From Niabella ginsenosidivorans (GTDB lineage: Bacteria > Bacteroidota > Bacteroidia > Chitinophagales > Chitinophagaceae): a stretch of 64,000 nucleotides of DNA. The notes below the pieces were generated by a model. The model did no database searches. It saw nothing but the letters and a program-made list of their open reading frames with translations, and was not told the DNA's origin. A program made the translations under genes and the position numbers. The stretch spans positions 3,410,001-3,474,000 of the forward strand of contig NZ_CP015772.1 of NCBI RefSeq assembly GCF_001654455.1, in the 5' to 3' direction. The stretch's first letter is position 1. Every line of letters begins with the position of its first letter. This document shows, in pieces, positions 44,817 through 52,783 of the stretch.

Positions 44817-45797
44817 ATGCCTCAAATTATCCCGGCGGAAAAAGATCCGCAAATATTAACAGGAATCAGAGCATTTCTGAAAGAACTGAATAGCAGTGGC
44901 GGAAAGCCAATGGAGGAAATGGAGCCCGATGAAGCAAGAAAAGTGCTGGAAAGCGCCCAAAAATCTGTAAAAGTTGATACTTCCGGTATAACCGAAAAAG
45001 AAAAAGAAATCGTACAGGATGGCATTACTGTGAAAACCGTAATCGTAAAACCGGAAGAGGCAAAAGATACAGTGCTGCCGGTGTTTCTTTTTATTCACGG
45101 TGGCGGCTGGGTTTTGGGAGATTATCCGACGCACAGAAGACTCGTGAGGGATTTAGTGGTGAACAGCGGTACAGCAGCGGTTTTTGTAGACTATACCCGG
45201 TCTCCTGAAGCAAAATTTCCAACAGCTATCAATGAAATTTACGCAGTTACAAAATGGGTAGCAGCAAACGGTGCAGCAATAGGTGTGGATGGATCAAATT
45301 TAGCCATTGCCGGAAACAGTGTGGGTGGCAATATGGCTGCCGTAACCTGCCTGATGGCAAAAGATAAAGGCGGACCGGCTATAAAATTCCAATTGCTTTT
45401 ATGGCCTGTAACAGATGCTGATTTCACCCGTGCATCCTGGCAGCAATACGCAGAAGGGCGATTTTTGACTGCAGGAATGATGAAATGGATGTGGAATCAT
45501 TATTTACCCGATACAGGCAAAAGAAAAGAATATTACGCGTCACCATTGCAGGCATCATCGGAAAAGCTGAAAGGCCTGCCGCCGGCTTTGGTACAGCTGG
45601 CGGAAAATGATATTCTTTTTGATGAGGGATTAGCTTATGCCCGCAAATTAGATGAAGCAGGTGTGCCCGTAACCATTCAAACCTGCAACGGGCTTATTCA
45701 TGATTACGGCCTGTTAAATCCGTTAGATCACATTGAAGCTGTCAAATTCTCAATAAAGGAAGCGGCATTAGGGTTACGCAAAGCATTGTTTTCTTAA
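44817..45797 (+). CDS. Alpha/beta hydrolase, HSL-type esterase
   Basis: This encodes 326 residues. Hallmarks of the hormone-sensitive-lipase group: oxyanion motif IHGGGW (93-98) and nucleophile elbow AGNSVGGNMA with Ser168, where the usual GDSAGG reads GNSVGG. Catalytic Asp is probably in LAENDILFDEG (about 264) and His in LIHDYGLL (about 294). It has no signal peptide and is cytoplasmic. It follows the DJ-1 gene in the AraC-controlled cluster and might hydrolyse esters or lactones in the same stress response. The substrate is unknown. Confidence 0.9.
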   Translation: MPQIIPAEKDPQILTGIRAFLKELNSSGGKPMEEMEPDEARKVLESAQKSVKVDTSGITEKEKEIVQDGITVKTVIVKPEEAKDTVLPVFLFIHGGGWVLGDYPTHRRLVRDLVVNSGTAAVFVDYTRSPEAKFPTAINEIYAVTKWVAANGAAIGVDGSNLAIAGNSVGGNMAAVTCLMAKDKGGPAIKFQLLLWPVTDADFTRASWQQYAEGRFLTAGMMKWMWNHYLPDTGKRKEYYASPLQASSEKLKGLPPALVQLAENDILFDEGLAYARKLDEAGVPVTIQTCNGLIHDYGLLNPLDHIEAVKFSIKEAALGLRKALFS

Positions 45798-46195
45798 CAT
45801 CTGAATTCATGTATCAGTTACTCCTGACTACAAACATTAAAATATTAACAGGTCCAGGTCAGTTTAAGGCCATATAAACAAAGTATCAAGGTACGGTTAT
45901 GACCATGCTCTCTACGCAGCTCTTATCGTATAAAGGCCTCCTCAAGAAAAACAGCCGAAGGCCTTTGTGAATATGGTCTTTTCATATTAAAAACCCAGCA
46001 ATCATCCCAACCCTTTTACAACGCAACAGGTCTTTTTGCTGCTGCGTTGTATTATTTTCAGGCTTTCTATAAACCATTGTTTATTAATTGCTCCTTTATT
46101 AATATTAAATGAAATAAAAGCGCATAAGCTACGTTCCTCATTCAGATTTTGCGGGCAATATCCTTACTTTTGCAGCCTCAAAAAATAATAAGAAA
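45798..46195. other. Gap with a hairpin
   Basis: No gene is seen. AAAGGCCT (45932-45939) pairs with AGGCCTTT (45959-45966) across a 19-nt loop; there is no T-run, so terminator function is doubtful. The last 35 nt hold the promoter of the next gene. Confidence 0.4.
46165..46172 (+). promoter_or_regulatory. -7 box of the YjdM/PhnA-like gene
   Basis: TACTTTTG fits TAnnTTTG exactly; the ATG at 46196 is 23 nt further on. Confidence 0.5.
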
Positions 46196-46534
46196 ATGAC
46201 GGAACTGGCGCCATGCCCATTATGCAAATCCCTATATACCTACCAGATGGATAACCTGCTGGTTTGCCCTGAATGCGGACATGAATGGAACCCGGAAGAC
46301 AATGATACAAATGAAGATGCGCTTGTGGTGAAGGATTGCAACGGGAATATACTTCAAAACGGCGACACCGTTATAACCATAAAAAACCTGCCGGTGAAGG
46401 GCGCTTCCCAAAGTATAAAAGCGGGAACCAAAGTAAAAAATATCCGCCTTGTGGATGGCGATCATAATATTGACTGTAAGATTGACGGTTTCGGAGCTAT
46501 GGCGCTCAAATCAGAATTTGTGAAGAAAGCCTGA
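46196..46534 (+). CDS. yjdM: YjdM/PhnA-family zinc-ribbon protein
   Basis: This encodes 112 residues. The N-terminal zinc ribbon has CPLC (Cys7, Cys10) and CPEC (Cys24, Cys27), followed by an acidic loop ([10 protein letters not shown]) and a small beta-barrel domain ([37 protein letters not shown]). This is the layout of YjdM, formerly called PhnA and named as an alkylphosphonate protein, although the link with phosphonates is not firmly established. It is a short cytoplasmic protein. It stands alone with its own -7 box. Confidence 0.92.
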   Translation: MTELAPCPLCKSLYTYQMDNLLVCPECGHEWNPEDNDTNEDALVVKDCNGNILQNGDTVITIKNLPVKGASQSIKAGTKVKNIRLVDGDHNIDCKIDGFGAMALKSEFVKKA

Positions 46535-46746
46535 TCTGATCCGCCGTGAATCCGATTTGCATATACACCCCATCAGGCGGATTCATTTTCCTGGCGAGTA
46601 AAAGTTCTGCCGGGCTGACCCAATGGCTGCTATACTGAAGGAATAAGCCTGATGAAGCGGCGCGCCACAGGAAATGGATAAAAATTAAAAATACCTTTAC
46701 TTTTATCTTCCAGAAGAAGAACAACAGCACCTTTAACAAATAGCAG

Positions 46747-46860
46747 ATGGATGATCCGCAATTCAATTTCCAGGTCAGAAAGAAAATAATCCTTTTTGCC
46801 TCCCTGCTGCTTATCGGCATTATTATTATTGCCCTCAACACCTGCGGGAACGCTCAATGA
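46747..46860 (+). CDS. Putative 37-residue single-pass membrane peptide
   Basis: The frame ATG GAT GAT... to TGA encodes a polar start (MDDPQFNFQVRKK), then a clean hydrophobic helix (IILFASLLLIGIIIIAL) and a short tail NTCGNAQ. The charge pattern, with Arg-Lys-Lys directly before the helix, gives a defined topology (N-terminus in the cytoplasm). A possible -7 box (TACTTTTA) lies about 50 nt upstream. I recognise no family. The size, neat helix and isolated position make it a plausible small protein, but it could be chance. Confidence 0.4.
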   Translation: MDDPQFNFQVRKKIILFASLLLIGIIIIALNTCGNAQ

Positions 46861-46900
46861 CAAACCTATCCTTTAATCTTACCCAACCTAACAGGCGCAC

Positions 46901-46929
46901 TTGTACAGCGGAACCAATCAGTATCTTTG
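46901..46929 (+). promoter_or_regulatory. Promoter of the DUF1275 gene
   Basis: TTG (46901-46903), 18 nt, TATCTTTG (46922-46929): close to the Bacteroidota consensus. The ATG at 46954 follows 24 nt later. Confidence 0.6.
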
Positions 46930-46953
46930 CATTCAGAAATCTTATATTCAGAT

Positions 46954-47697
46954 ATGTTCAGGCATAAGGGAAAAAGCAGGCGGCTGGTGCACAATCTCAA
47001 ACTGGCATCACTCTTATCTTTTGTTGCAGGCATTGTAAATGTAGCCGGGTTCTTTGCGGTACAGGTGCTTACCACTAATATTACAGGGCATTTTGCCTAT
47101 TTTGCAGATGGAGTTGTTAAAAAAGATGCAGCTGCTACATGGGTGTTCCTGATCTACATTATATCTTTTCTTTCAGGGGCTTTTGTTTCCAGCACCATTG
47201 TTGAAATTACAATAAAGCGCAACCAGCGTTATGCCAATGCAATACCTGTGTTTACTGAAATACTGCTGCTTACGGGCGTTGCGCTGTCAGGTACCGGCGT
47301 TGCGCAAAAGCATGCGTACATCATCGCCTGTACGCTTTTATTTGCCATGGGACTGCAAAACGCGCTGGTAACCCGTATTTCCAATGCGGTGGTGCGCACT
47401 ACGCATCTTACAGGGCTGTTTACTGACCTGGGCATTGAGCTTTCCCAGCTATTCTTTTACCGCAAGCCGGAGCAAAAAAAGAAACTGAATGCGTCCATAA
47501 AATTACGTTTTGCAATCATCAGTTTCTTCTTCTTGGGGTGTATTGCAGGCGGTATCGGCTATATTAAATACAATACCGGTATTCTGTACCTGGCTGCGGG
47601 CTGCCTGTTTGTAGGCATCATTTACAGTGACGTCCGGTACCGGCTTTTATTGCTGAGGAAAAATTTTCCCGATCTGAAGATCCATTCCGGTAAATAA
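46954..47697 (+). CDS. DUF1275 (YoaK-like) membrane protein
   Basis: This encodes 247 residues from the ATG at 46954, with about six membrane helices. Recognisable family blocks: SLLSFVAGIVNVAGFFAVQ, LTTNITGHFAYFADG (the conserved TGN-like region) and FAMGLQNALVTRISNAVVRT followed by THLTGLFTDLGIEL, the DUF1275 hallmark. The function is unknown; proposed as a small-molecule transporter. The open frame from a TTG at 46927 starts inside the -7 box, so 46954 is the better start. It converges on the histidine kinase gene at 47745. Confidence 0.88.
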   Translation: MFRHKGKSRRLVHNLKLASLLSFVAGIVNVAGFFAVQVLTTNITGHFAYFADGVVKKDAAATWVFLIYIISFLSGAFVSSTIVEITIKRNQRYANAIPVFTEILLLTGVALSGTGVAQKHAYIIACTLLFAMGLQNALVTRISNAVVRTTHLTGLFTDLGIELSQLFFYRKPEQKKKLNASIKLRFAIISFFFLGCIAGGIGYIKYNTGILYLAAGCLFVGIIYSDVRYRLLLLRKNFPDLKIHSGK

Positions 47698-47744
47698 ACG
47701 ATAGCCTGTGACAGTAACAATGGGCCCTTAAAACGCGGTTTCAG

Positions 47745-49064
47745 TTAAAAATGCAAATCTTTTTGTGTCCGGGCTTTGTGCGCCCTTACTACAGGCACAG
47801 AAGGCAGTGTTAAAACAAAAGTAGTGCCCCCGGCGGCATCGCTTGTAAAAGTCAGTTGCCCGCCCATTATATCTGTAAACTCCTTACAGAGCATCAGCCC
47901 AAGCCCCGTTCCTTTTTCCGATTCAGTTCCAAACCTTGGTCTGGACTCCAATGAGAATATATGCGGTTGCAATGCTTCAGGAATGCCGATACCATCATCC
48001 CTTACTATGATCCTGCAATCAGTGCCATCAATTTGGGCCGACAAACAGATATTACCTTCTTTTGGCGTAAATTTAATGGCATTCATCAGCAGGTTCCGCA
48101 CAATGAGCTCAAGCATCTGCCGGTCTGCCATAACTCCCGCATCCTCCGGTAAATCAGACCGGAAAGTGATCTGCTTCCTGCTGCTGATGCTGCGCGCCAG
48201 GTCATTAACAGACCGGAGCGCATCACTAACGGCCAGGGGCTGAAGGTTTGCATGAAAGTGTTGCTCCTGGTTTCTTGTCCATAAAAGAATATTGGAAAGC
48301 ATTATAGACGTATTCTTCGTCATTACCAGCAACTGGCTGTTTATTTCCTTTTTCTCTTCTTCTTCCAGGTCAAAATCTGCCAGCATTTCCAGGTAGCCCT
48401 GCAAGGAAGCCAACGGTTCTTTCAGATCATGCCCAAGTATGGATAAAAGCCTGTTCCTGGTATTGTTTGCCGCCCGGAGCGCGGCGGATTGCGCTACCAG
48501 TTCTTCACGCTGACGGTTATATGCTTTCCGGATGTACGCTGTAATCAGGAAAGCAAATCCTGCAATAATGCAATAAGAAGTAGCCAGGTCAACATACCTG
48601 CTGGTTGCATTCCGGTAGGTCAGCCGGATCATTCCCGGCTGCATCAGTTCCACGGTCATCAGGCCGGTGATCAGCAGCACATTCAATGGCAGCCATATGT
48701 AATACTGCCGGGTGGGCGAAGTGGCCACTGAAACCAGGAAGGCAAGCAGGAAGATGGTATAGGTAGGCCCGTTGATGCCGGAATTGAAATAATAGTTGGC
48801 AATAAGGGCTATATTTACAAAAACCTGGAATAGAGCCACACTTACCGGGTACAGCCCTTTAAATCTTGACAGGTAATACAATACGCCGGCCACCACAGAT
48901 ACCCCGCTTAACAGAAGCGGTACCCGGGGAATGCCCAGGTAAACAGCAATGGGAATATTAACGGAGATGCAGGCTATAAGCCCGATGCATACCGCATGAA
49001 AGATCCTTGCTTCCAGGGTAAAAAAAATACTGCTGCCTATTAACCATTTGCAATAACGTACCAT
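47745..49064 (-). CDS. Membrane-bound sensor histidine kinase
   Basis: This encodes 439 residues. The N-terminal 195 residues hold about six membrane helices without a periplasmic domain of note, so sensing may occur in the membrane. Then come a short coiled coil, a HisKA domain with the phospho-His in LSILGHDLKEPLAS (about 215), and a HATPase_c domain with NLLMNAIKFTP (N box), RDDGIGIPE (G1) and GTGLGLMLCKEF (G2). No receiver domain or partner regulator lies nearby, so it is an orphan kinase here. Confidence 0.93.
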   Translation of the reverse strand: MVRYCKWLIGSSIFFTLEARIFHAVCIGLIACISVNIPIAVYLGIPRVPLLLSGVSVVAGVLYYLSRFKGLYPVSVALFQVFVNIALIANYYFNSGINGPTYTIFLLAFLVSVATSPTRQYYIWLPLNVLLITGLMTVELMQPGMIRLTYRNATSRYVDLATSYCIIAGFAFLITAYIRKAYNRQREELVAQSAALRAANNTRNRLLSILGHDLKEPLASLQGYLEMLADFDLEEEEKKEINSQLLVMTKNTSIMLSNILLWTRNQEQHFHANLQPLAVSDALRSVNDLARSISSRKQITFRSDLPEDAGVMADRQMLELIVRNLLMNAIKFTPKEGNICLSAQIDGTDCRIIVRDDGIGIPEALQPHIFSLESRPRFGTESEKGTGLGLMLCKEFTDIMGGQLTFTSDAAGGTTFVLTLPSVPVVRAHKARTQKDLHF

Positions 49065-49354
49065 ATCATCCTTTAATGTGATCCTCTTCTAAAAACTTGT
49101 CTTTTGGCGCTGCTTCACCAGCCGGCGGAGTATACAGGAAGGCCTACCATGATTTATATACCAGTGATATGCGATCTTTGCTGTGCTCTGTTCATGCCTT
49201 TTTCTTAACCCGTTCAATAAAAACGCTGACCATTGGATACTGCTGCACTATAAAACCCGGAACCACCCAAACAGTCAGATTTAATAGCGTAAAGATATAA
49301 CGATTTCTGAACCTGCTCAATATTACCCTTCTTATTGTATTTTTATCCTCAATT

Positions 49355-50026
49355 ATGAGTATTGAAACAACTGAACCAAGATCATTGCCGGTACTGGACA
49401 GCGAAGAGATCCGCGTATTGGGAGCGTTGATGGAAAAGTCAAAAACCACCCCGGAATATTATCCCATGACACTGAATGCACTCACCGCTGCCTGTAATCA
49501 AAAAACAGCGCGGCACCCGGTAGTGAATTACAATGAGCAGACGGTTGCCCTGGTGCTGGATCGTTTAAAACGGAAAGGCCTGGCTGCAACAGTAACCGGC
49601 GGTAGCAGCAGGGTGGTAAAATACAGGCATACGATTGCATTAAATTACCAGTTTACCCCTGATGAGCTGGCTGTATTGTGCCTCCTCTTTTTAAGAGGGC
49701 CGCTTACCCCCGGTGAGATCAACAGCAATGCAGGCAGGCTGTATGAATTTGATGACCTGTCTGAAGTGCAAACCGTACTGGAAAAACTGTCCGCAGGCGC
49801 CATACCTTATATACGCCAGTTGCCGCGCCAGCCGGGACAAAAAGAAGCCCGTTATATGCATTTATTTGCCAATGCAGCTACCCTTGAAACCTATACCTCA
49901 GAACCCGCTGCTGCAGCCTCCGCGCCTGCTAATAACGCTATAGAAGAGCGCTTGGGCGTGGTAGAACGGGAACTGGCAGCCTTAAAAGCAGCTTTTGAGC
50001 AACTCATGAAAGAGCTCAACGGATAA
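49355..50026 (+). CDS. YceH-family (DUF480) protein
   Basis: This encodes 223 residues. The two tandem winged-helix repeats of the DUF480/YceH family are visible: RVLGALMEKSKTTPEYYPMT and NALTAACNQKTARHPVVNYN in the first, and LAVLCLLFLRGPLTPGEINS with the RLYEFDDLSEVQ block in the second. A C-terminal coiled coil (VERELAALKAAFEQLMKEL) follows an Ala/Pro linker. It is cytoplasmic; its function is unknown although the fold suggests nucleic-acid or protein binding. It precedes the Rrf2 operon by about 100 nt. Confidence 0.92.
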   Translation: MSIETTEPRSLPVLDSEEIRVLGALMEKSKTTPEYYPMTLNALTAACNQKTARHPVVNYNEQTVALVLDRLKRKGLAATVTGGSSRVVKYRHTIALNYQFTPDELAVLCLLFLRGPLTPGEINSNAGRLYEFDDLSEVQTVLEKLSAGAIPYIRQLPRQPGQKEARYMHLFANAATLETYTSEPAAAASAPANNAIEERLGVVERELAALKAAFEQLMKELNG

Positions 50027-50069
50027 AGAGCATCCCCCGTTCCCGGTTTCGGCATTACGGCTTATGTAA

Positions 50070-50095
50070 AATAAAAGATATTTTTGTCTTTTATT
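50070..50095 (+). promoter_or_regulatory. Inverted-repeat operator around the -7 box of the Rrf2 gene
   Basis: AATAAAAGA (50070-50078) and TCTTTTATT (50087-50095) are perfect inverted arms around TATTTTTG, itself a perfect TAnnTTTG box. Binding by a dimeric regulator would cover the promoter, as expected for Rrf2 self-repression. The left half (AATAAAAGATA) recurs at 50575. Confidence 0.65.
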
Positions 50096-50130
50096 AAATT
50101 TGAAGCTATCTTCGCACTGAAAAAGAAAAA

Positions 50131-50565
50131 ATGTTTTCAAAGACTTGTGAATATGCAATACGGGCAGTCCTGTTCATTGCCCATAAATCGGAGGGTGGCA
50201 ATAAAGTAAGCATTAAAGACATTGCCAGAGGCATTGACTCCCCGGAGCACTTTGTTGCCAAGATCCTGCAAAACCTCAGTAAAAAGGGGTTGCTCCAATC
50301 ACAGAAAGGCCCTGCCGGCGGGTTTTACCTGGATGATGCCAGCAGGAAGCATTCTCTGGCGGATATTGTAAAAGCCATAGACGGTGATAAGCTCTTTTCA
50401 GGCTGTGGGTTAGGATTGAAGCAATGCTCGGAAACACGCCCCTGCCCCATTCATAATGAATACAAAGAAATAAGGAAAAAGCTGATCTCCATGCTGGAAA
50501 AGGCAAGGGTGGGCATTTTCAGCGAGGAGCTGGCAAAAAACATGCTCTTCCTGAAACGGAAATAA
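50131..50565 (+). CDS. Rrf2-family regulator with three-cysteine cluster motif
   Basis: This encodes 144 residues. The winged HTH (about 1-80) has MFSKTCEYAIRAVLFIAHKS, the recognition-helix block IDSPEHFVAKILQNLSKKG and the wing QKGPAGGFYLD. Cys92, Cys99 and Cys105 (GCGLGLKQCSETRPCPIH) form the site that carries an iron-sulfur cluster in NsrR/IscR-like members, which sense nitric oxide, oxygen or iron-sulfur status. It begins the cluster of respiratory and NO-defence genes and has an inverted repeat over its own promoter. NO sensing is inferred from context (globin, RIC, haemerythrin). Confidence 0.92.
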   Translation: MFSKTCEYAIRAVLFIAHKSEGGNKVSIKDIARGIDSPEHFVAKILQNLSKKGLLQSQKGPAGGFYLDDASRKHSLADIVKAIDGDKLFSGCGLGLKQCSETRPCPIHNEYKEIRKKLISMLEKARVGIFSEELAKNMLFLKRK

Positions 50566-50574
50566 TTTTCAGAT

Positions 50575-50605
50575 AATAAAAGATAAAAAGGTATTAATAT
50601 CCTTT
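50575..50605 (+). promoter_or_regulatory. Second Rrf2 half-site plus inverted repeat before the oxidase gene
   Basis: AATAAAAGATA (50575-50585) is identical to the left arm at 50070. It is followed by AAAGG-TATTAATAT-CCTTT (50587-50605), which ends 2 nt before the ATG. It could be a second regulatory site or an RNA hairpin near the start codon. Confidence 0.45.
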
Positions 50606-50607
50606 AT

Positions 50608-52764
50608 ATGAAATCACAAGGCTATTTAAAAAAGATCATCTCCTGTGCGTTCGCCTGTCTGGCAGGAATGGTGCGGTTGCAGGCGCAGACAATGCGTCCT
50701 TACAGGTTTTCGCTTGATTCAGGCGATGGGCCCCTGTTCATTTTGCTGGTACTTGCATTGTTCTTATTTGCTATTGTACTGTTATTGCTGGTTAAAGTGC
50801 AGCAGATCAGAGAACTGCTCCGGAAAAAAACAGGCAGACCGGACGCCTCCTTTTTAAAAGAATGCACTGGCAGCTTAAGCAGCCGGCAAATTGAAAGGGT
50901 ACTGCAGACCAAGATCCCCAAAAATACTGTACGCATCCTGCTGGTAGCCTGGACCAGCCTGTCAGCTACAGATATTCCGTTAAATACATTTGCGCAGGCA
51001 GCAGCAGATGCAACCCATAAACCGCTTTTAAGCCAAACGGGCATCCTCATTACCATTGTACTGTTGCTGATCCCCATTTCATTAGCAATTGTGCTATTGA
51101 CCATTAAATTAAAAAATGTATATACCCGGTTTCAAAACAGGCAAAATCTGGAAAAGGCCGGTCAGCTGGCAGCTTACCTGGATCATTTACCGGAACAAGA
51201 GGCAGCCCGGCTGCTGAGCAGGAGAAAACAGGCGCTGGATTATCAATTATCGAACAGGGAATTATCCGGTGATCAGCCTGCTGAGGATAAAAGGGGCCTG
51301 CTGAGCATCAACGGGGAGCCCGGCCTGCCCATAGTTGCGGTGAAACAAAAAGCGCAACAGCGTCCGAACATAGACCCGGAGTTGGGGCGCCTGGTGCTGT
51401 GGTACCTGGGCTGCGCCACATTCTGGCTGTTATTCGGCACTACCGTTGGGGAATATATAGGGATCAAATTTGTAGCGCCGGATGCGGATCATATAAGCTG
51501 GCTCAGCTTTGGCAGGTTACGGCCGGTGCATACCAATTCGGTTTTCTGGGGCTGGGCTTCGCTGGGCATGTTGGGGCTTGGCTATTATATTGTGCCACGG
51601 GTATGCAATACAAAGCTGGCTAATATAAAATGGGCATGGTACAGTTTATACCTGATCAATGCGTCAGTAATAGCCGGCACGATCTGCCTGCTGGCCGGCA
51701 TTAATAATGGCGGCGGTGAATACCGCGAATACATCTGGCCGGTAATGCTGCTGTTCGCGATCGGGCTGGTCTTAACATTGATCAACTTTATGAAAACCAT
51801 AGCCCGGCGCACCACAAAGGAAATTTACATCTCCAGCTGGTACATCGTTTCATCCATCATCTTTACCATTGTTATTGCATTGGTAGCTTATATCCCTTAC
51901 TGGCAAAACGGACTGGGTGAGACCATAGCACAGGGCTATTATATGCACCAGGGTGTGGGAATGTGGTTTATGCTGTTCACGCTTGGTATTGTATATTACT
52001 TTCTGCCGCAGCAATTGAACAAGCCCATTTATTCCTATAGCCTGGGTATCCTCGCCTTCTGGACGCAGATCCTATTTTATACCTTAATAGGAACACATCA
52101 CTTTGTGTTCAGTGCTATTCCCTGGTGGCTGCAAACCGTTGCCATTGTAGGAAGTGCCGGCATGGCTATTCCGGTCATTGCCGGAACCACTAATTTCCTG
52201 ATGACGTTTAAAGGAACCTGGTATAAGGTCAAGGGCAGCTATACGCTCCCCTTCTTCCTGGTAGGCACCGTATTTTATTTTACAGGCTCTATGCAGGGGA
52301 CAGCAGAAGCGTTTCGCGAAACAAACCTGATATGGCACTTTACTGACTTTACTGTGGCACACTCCCACTTGACCATGTATGGCATCATTTGCTTCTTTTT
52401 GTGGGCAGCCATATACGCGCTCATACCCAGGCTCACGGGTAAGGAGGCTCCGCAGATCACCATCGGGGTGCATTTTTGGCTGGCATTCATCGGCATGCTG
52501 TTTTATACAATTCCACTGATGTATGGCAGCACTTTAAAAGGCCTGTTGTGGAAAGAAGGGAAACCTTTTATTGATGGTGTAGTGCTGATGGCACCTTACT
52601 GGCTGTGGCGTGCCATCGGCGGCAGCCTGATGTGGCTGTCGCACCTGTTCTTTGCCTATAATATATACAGGATGTTGTCCAGGAGCTATATAGTAGATGT
52701 AAAAGAAGCGGCTATAGAAAAGCTGGAAAAGGACAATAACCTCTCCGCACAACCCATTGCATAA
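50608..52764 (+). CDS. C-family (cbb3-like) heme-copper oxidase subunit I with N-terminal membrane extension
   Basis: This encodes 718 residues. Residues from about 260 on form a CcoN-like core of 12 or so helices: low-spin heme His308 (LRPVHTN), CuB ligands His447 and His497-His498, Tyr491 six residues before the HH pair, as the cross-linked Tyr of cbb3 oxidases, and heme ligands His585/His587 (VAHSHLT). So the O2-reducing centre looks complete. The first 250 residues are unusual: a signal peptide-like start, a helix (42-63), a soluble loop, a second helix (145-166) and a charged stretch; this resembles the N-terminal part of Bacteroidota CcoP fused in front. Bacteroidota normally fuse CcoN to CcoO instead. 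Function: terminal oxidase; NO reduction cannot be excluded. Confidence 0.85.
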   Translation: MKSQGYLKKIISCAFACLAGMVRLQAQTMRPYRFSLDSGDGPLFILLVLALFLFAIVLLLLVKVQQIRELLRKKTGRPDASFLKECTGSLSSRQIERVLQTKIPKNTVRILLVAWTSLSATDIPLNTFAQAAADATHKPLLSQTGILITIVLLLIPISLAIVLLTIKLKNVYTRFQNRQNLEKAGQLAAYLDHLPEQEAARLLSRRKQALDYQLSNRELSGDQPAEDKRGLLSINGEPGLPIVAVKQKAQQRPNIDPELGRLVLWYLGCATFWLLFGTTVGEYIGIKFVAPDADHISWLSFGRLRPVHTNSVFWGWASLGMLGLGYYIVPRVCNTKLANIKWAWYSLYLINASVIAGTICLLAGINNGGGEYREYIWPVMLLFAIGLVLTLINFMKTIARRTTKEIYISSWYIVSSIIFTIVIALVAYIPYWQNGLGETIAQGYYMHQGVGMWFMLFTLGIVYYFLPQQLNKPIYSYSLGILAFWTQILFYTLIGTHHFVFSAIPWWLQTVAIVGSAGMAIPVIAGTTNFLMTFKGTWYKVKGSYTLPFFLVGTVFYFTGSMQGTAEAFRETNLIWHFTDFTVAHSHLTMYGIICFFLWAAIYALIPRLTGKEAPQITIGVHFWLAFIGMLFYTIPLMYGSTLKGLLWKEGKPFIDGVVLMAPYWLWRAIGGSLMWLSHLFFAYNIYRMLSRSYIVDVKEAAIEKLEKDNNLSAQPIA

Positions 52765-52783
52765 TTTTCATTAAACCGGCAGC

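Noticed and set aside
45932-45966. Terminator after the esterase gene
   Set aside because: The 8-bp stem has a 19-nt loop and no T-run; kept only as a hairpin note.
50608-52764. Reading the subunit I as a NO reductase because the residue after the HH pair (HHFVF) lacks the Tyr of HHLLY
   Set aside because: The cross-linked Tyr of cbb3 oxidases lies six residues before the HH pair, and that position is Tyr491 here. There is also no NorB-type Glu after His447. So the active site is oxidase-like.
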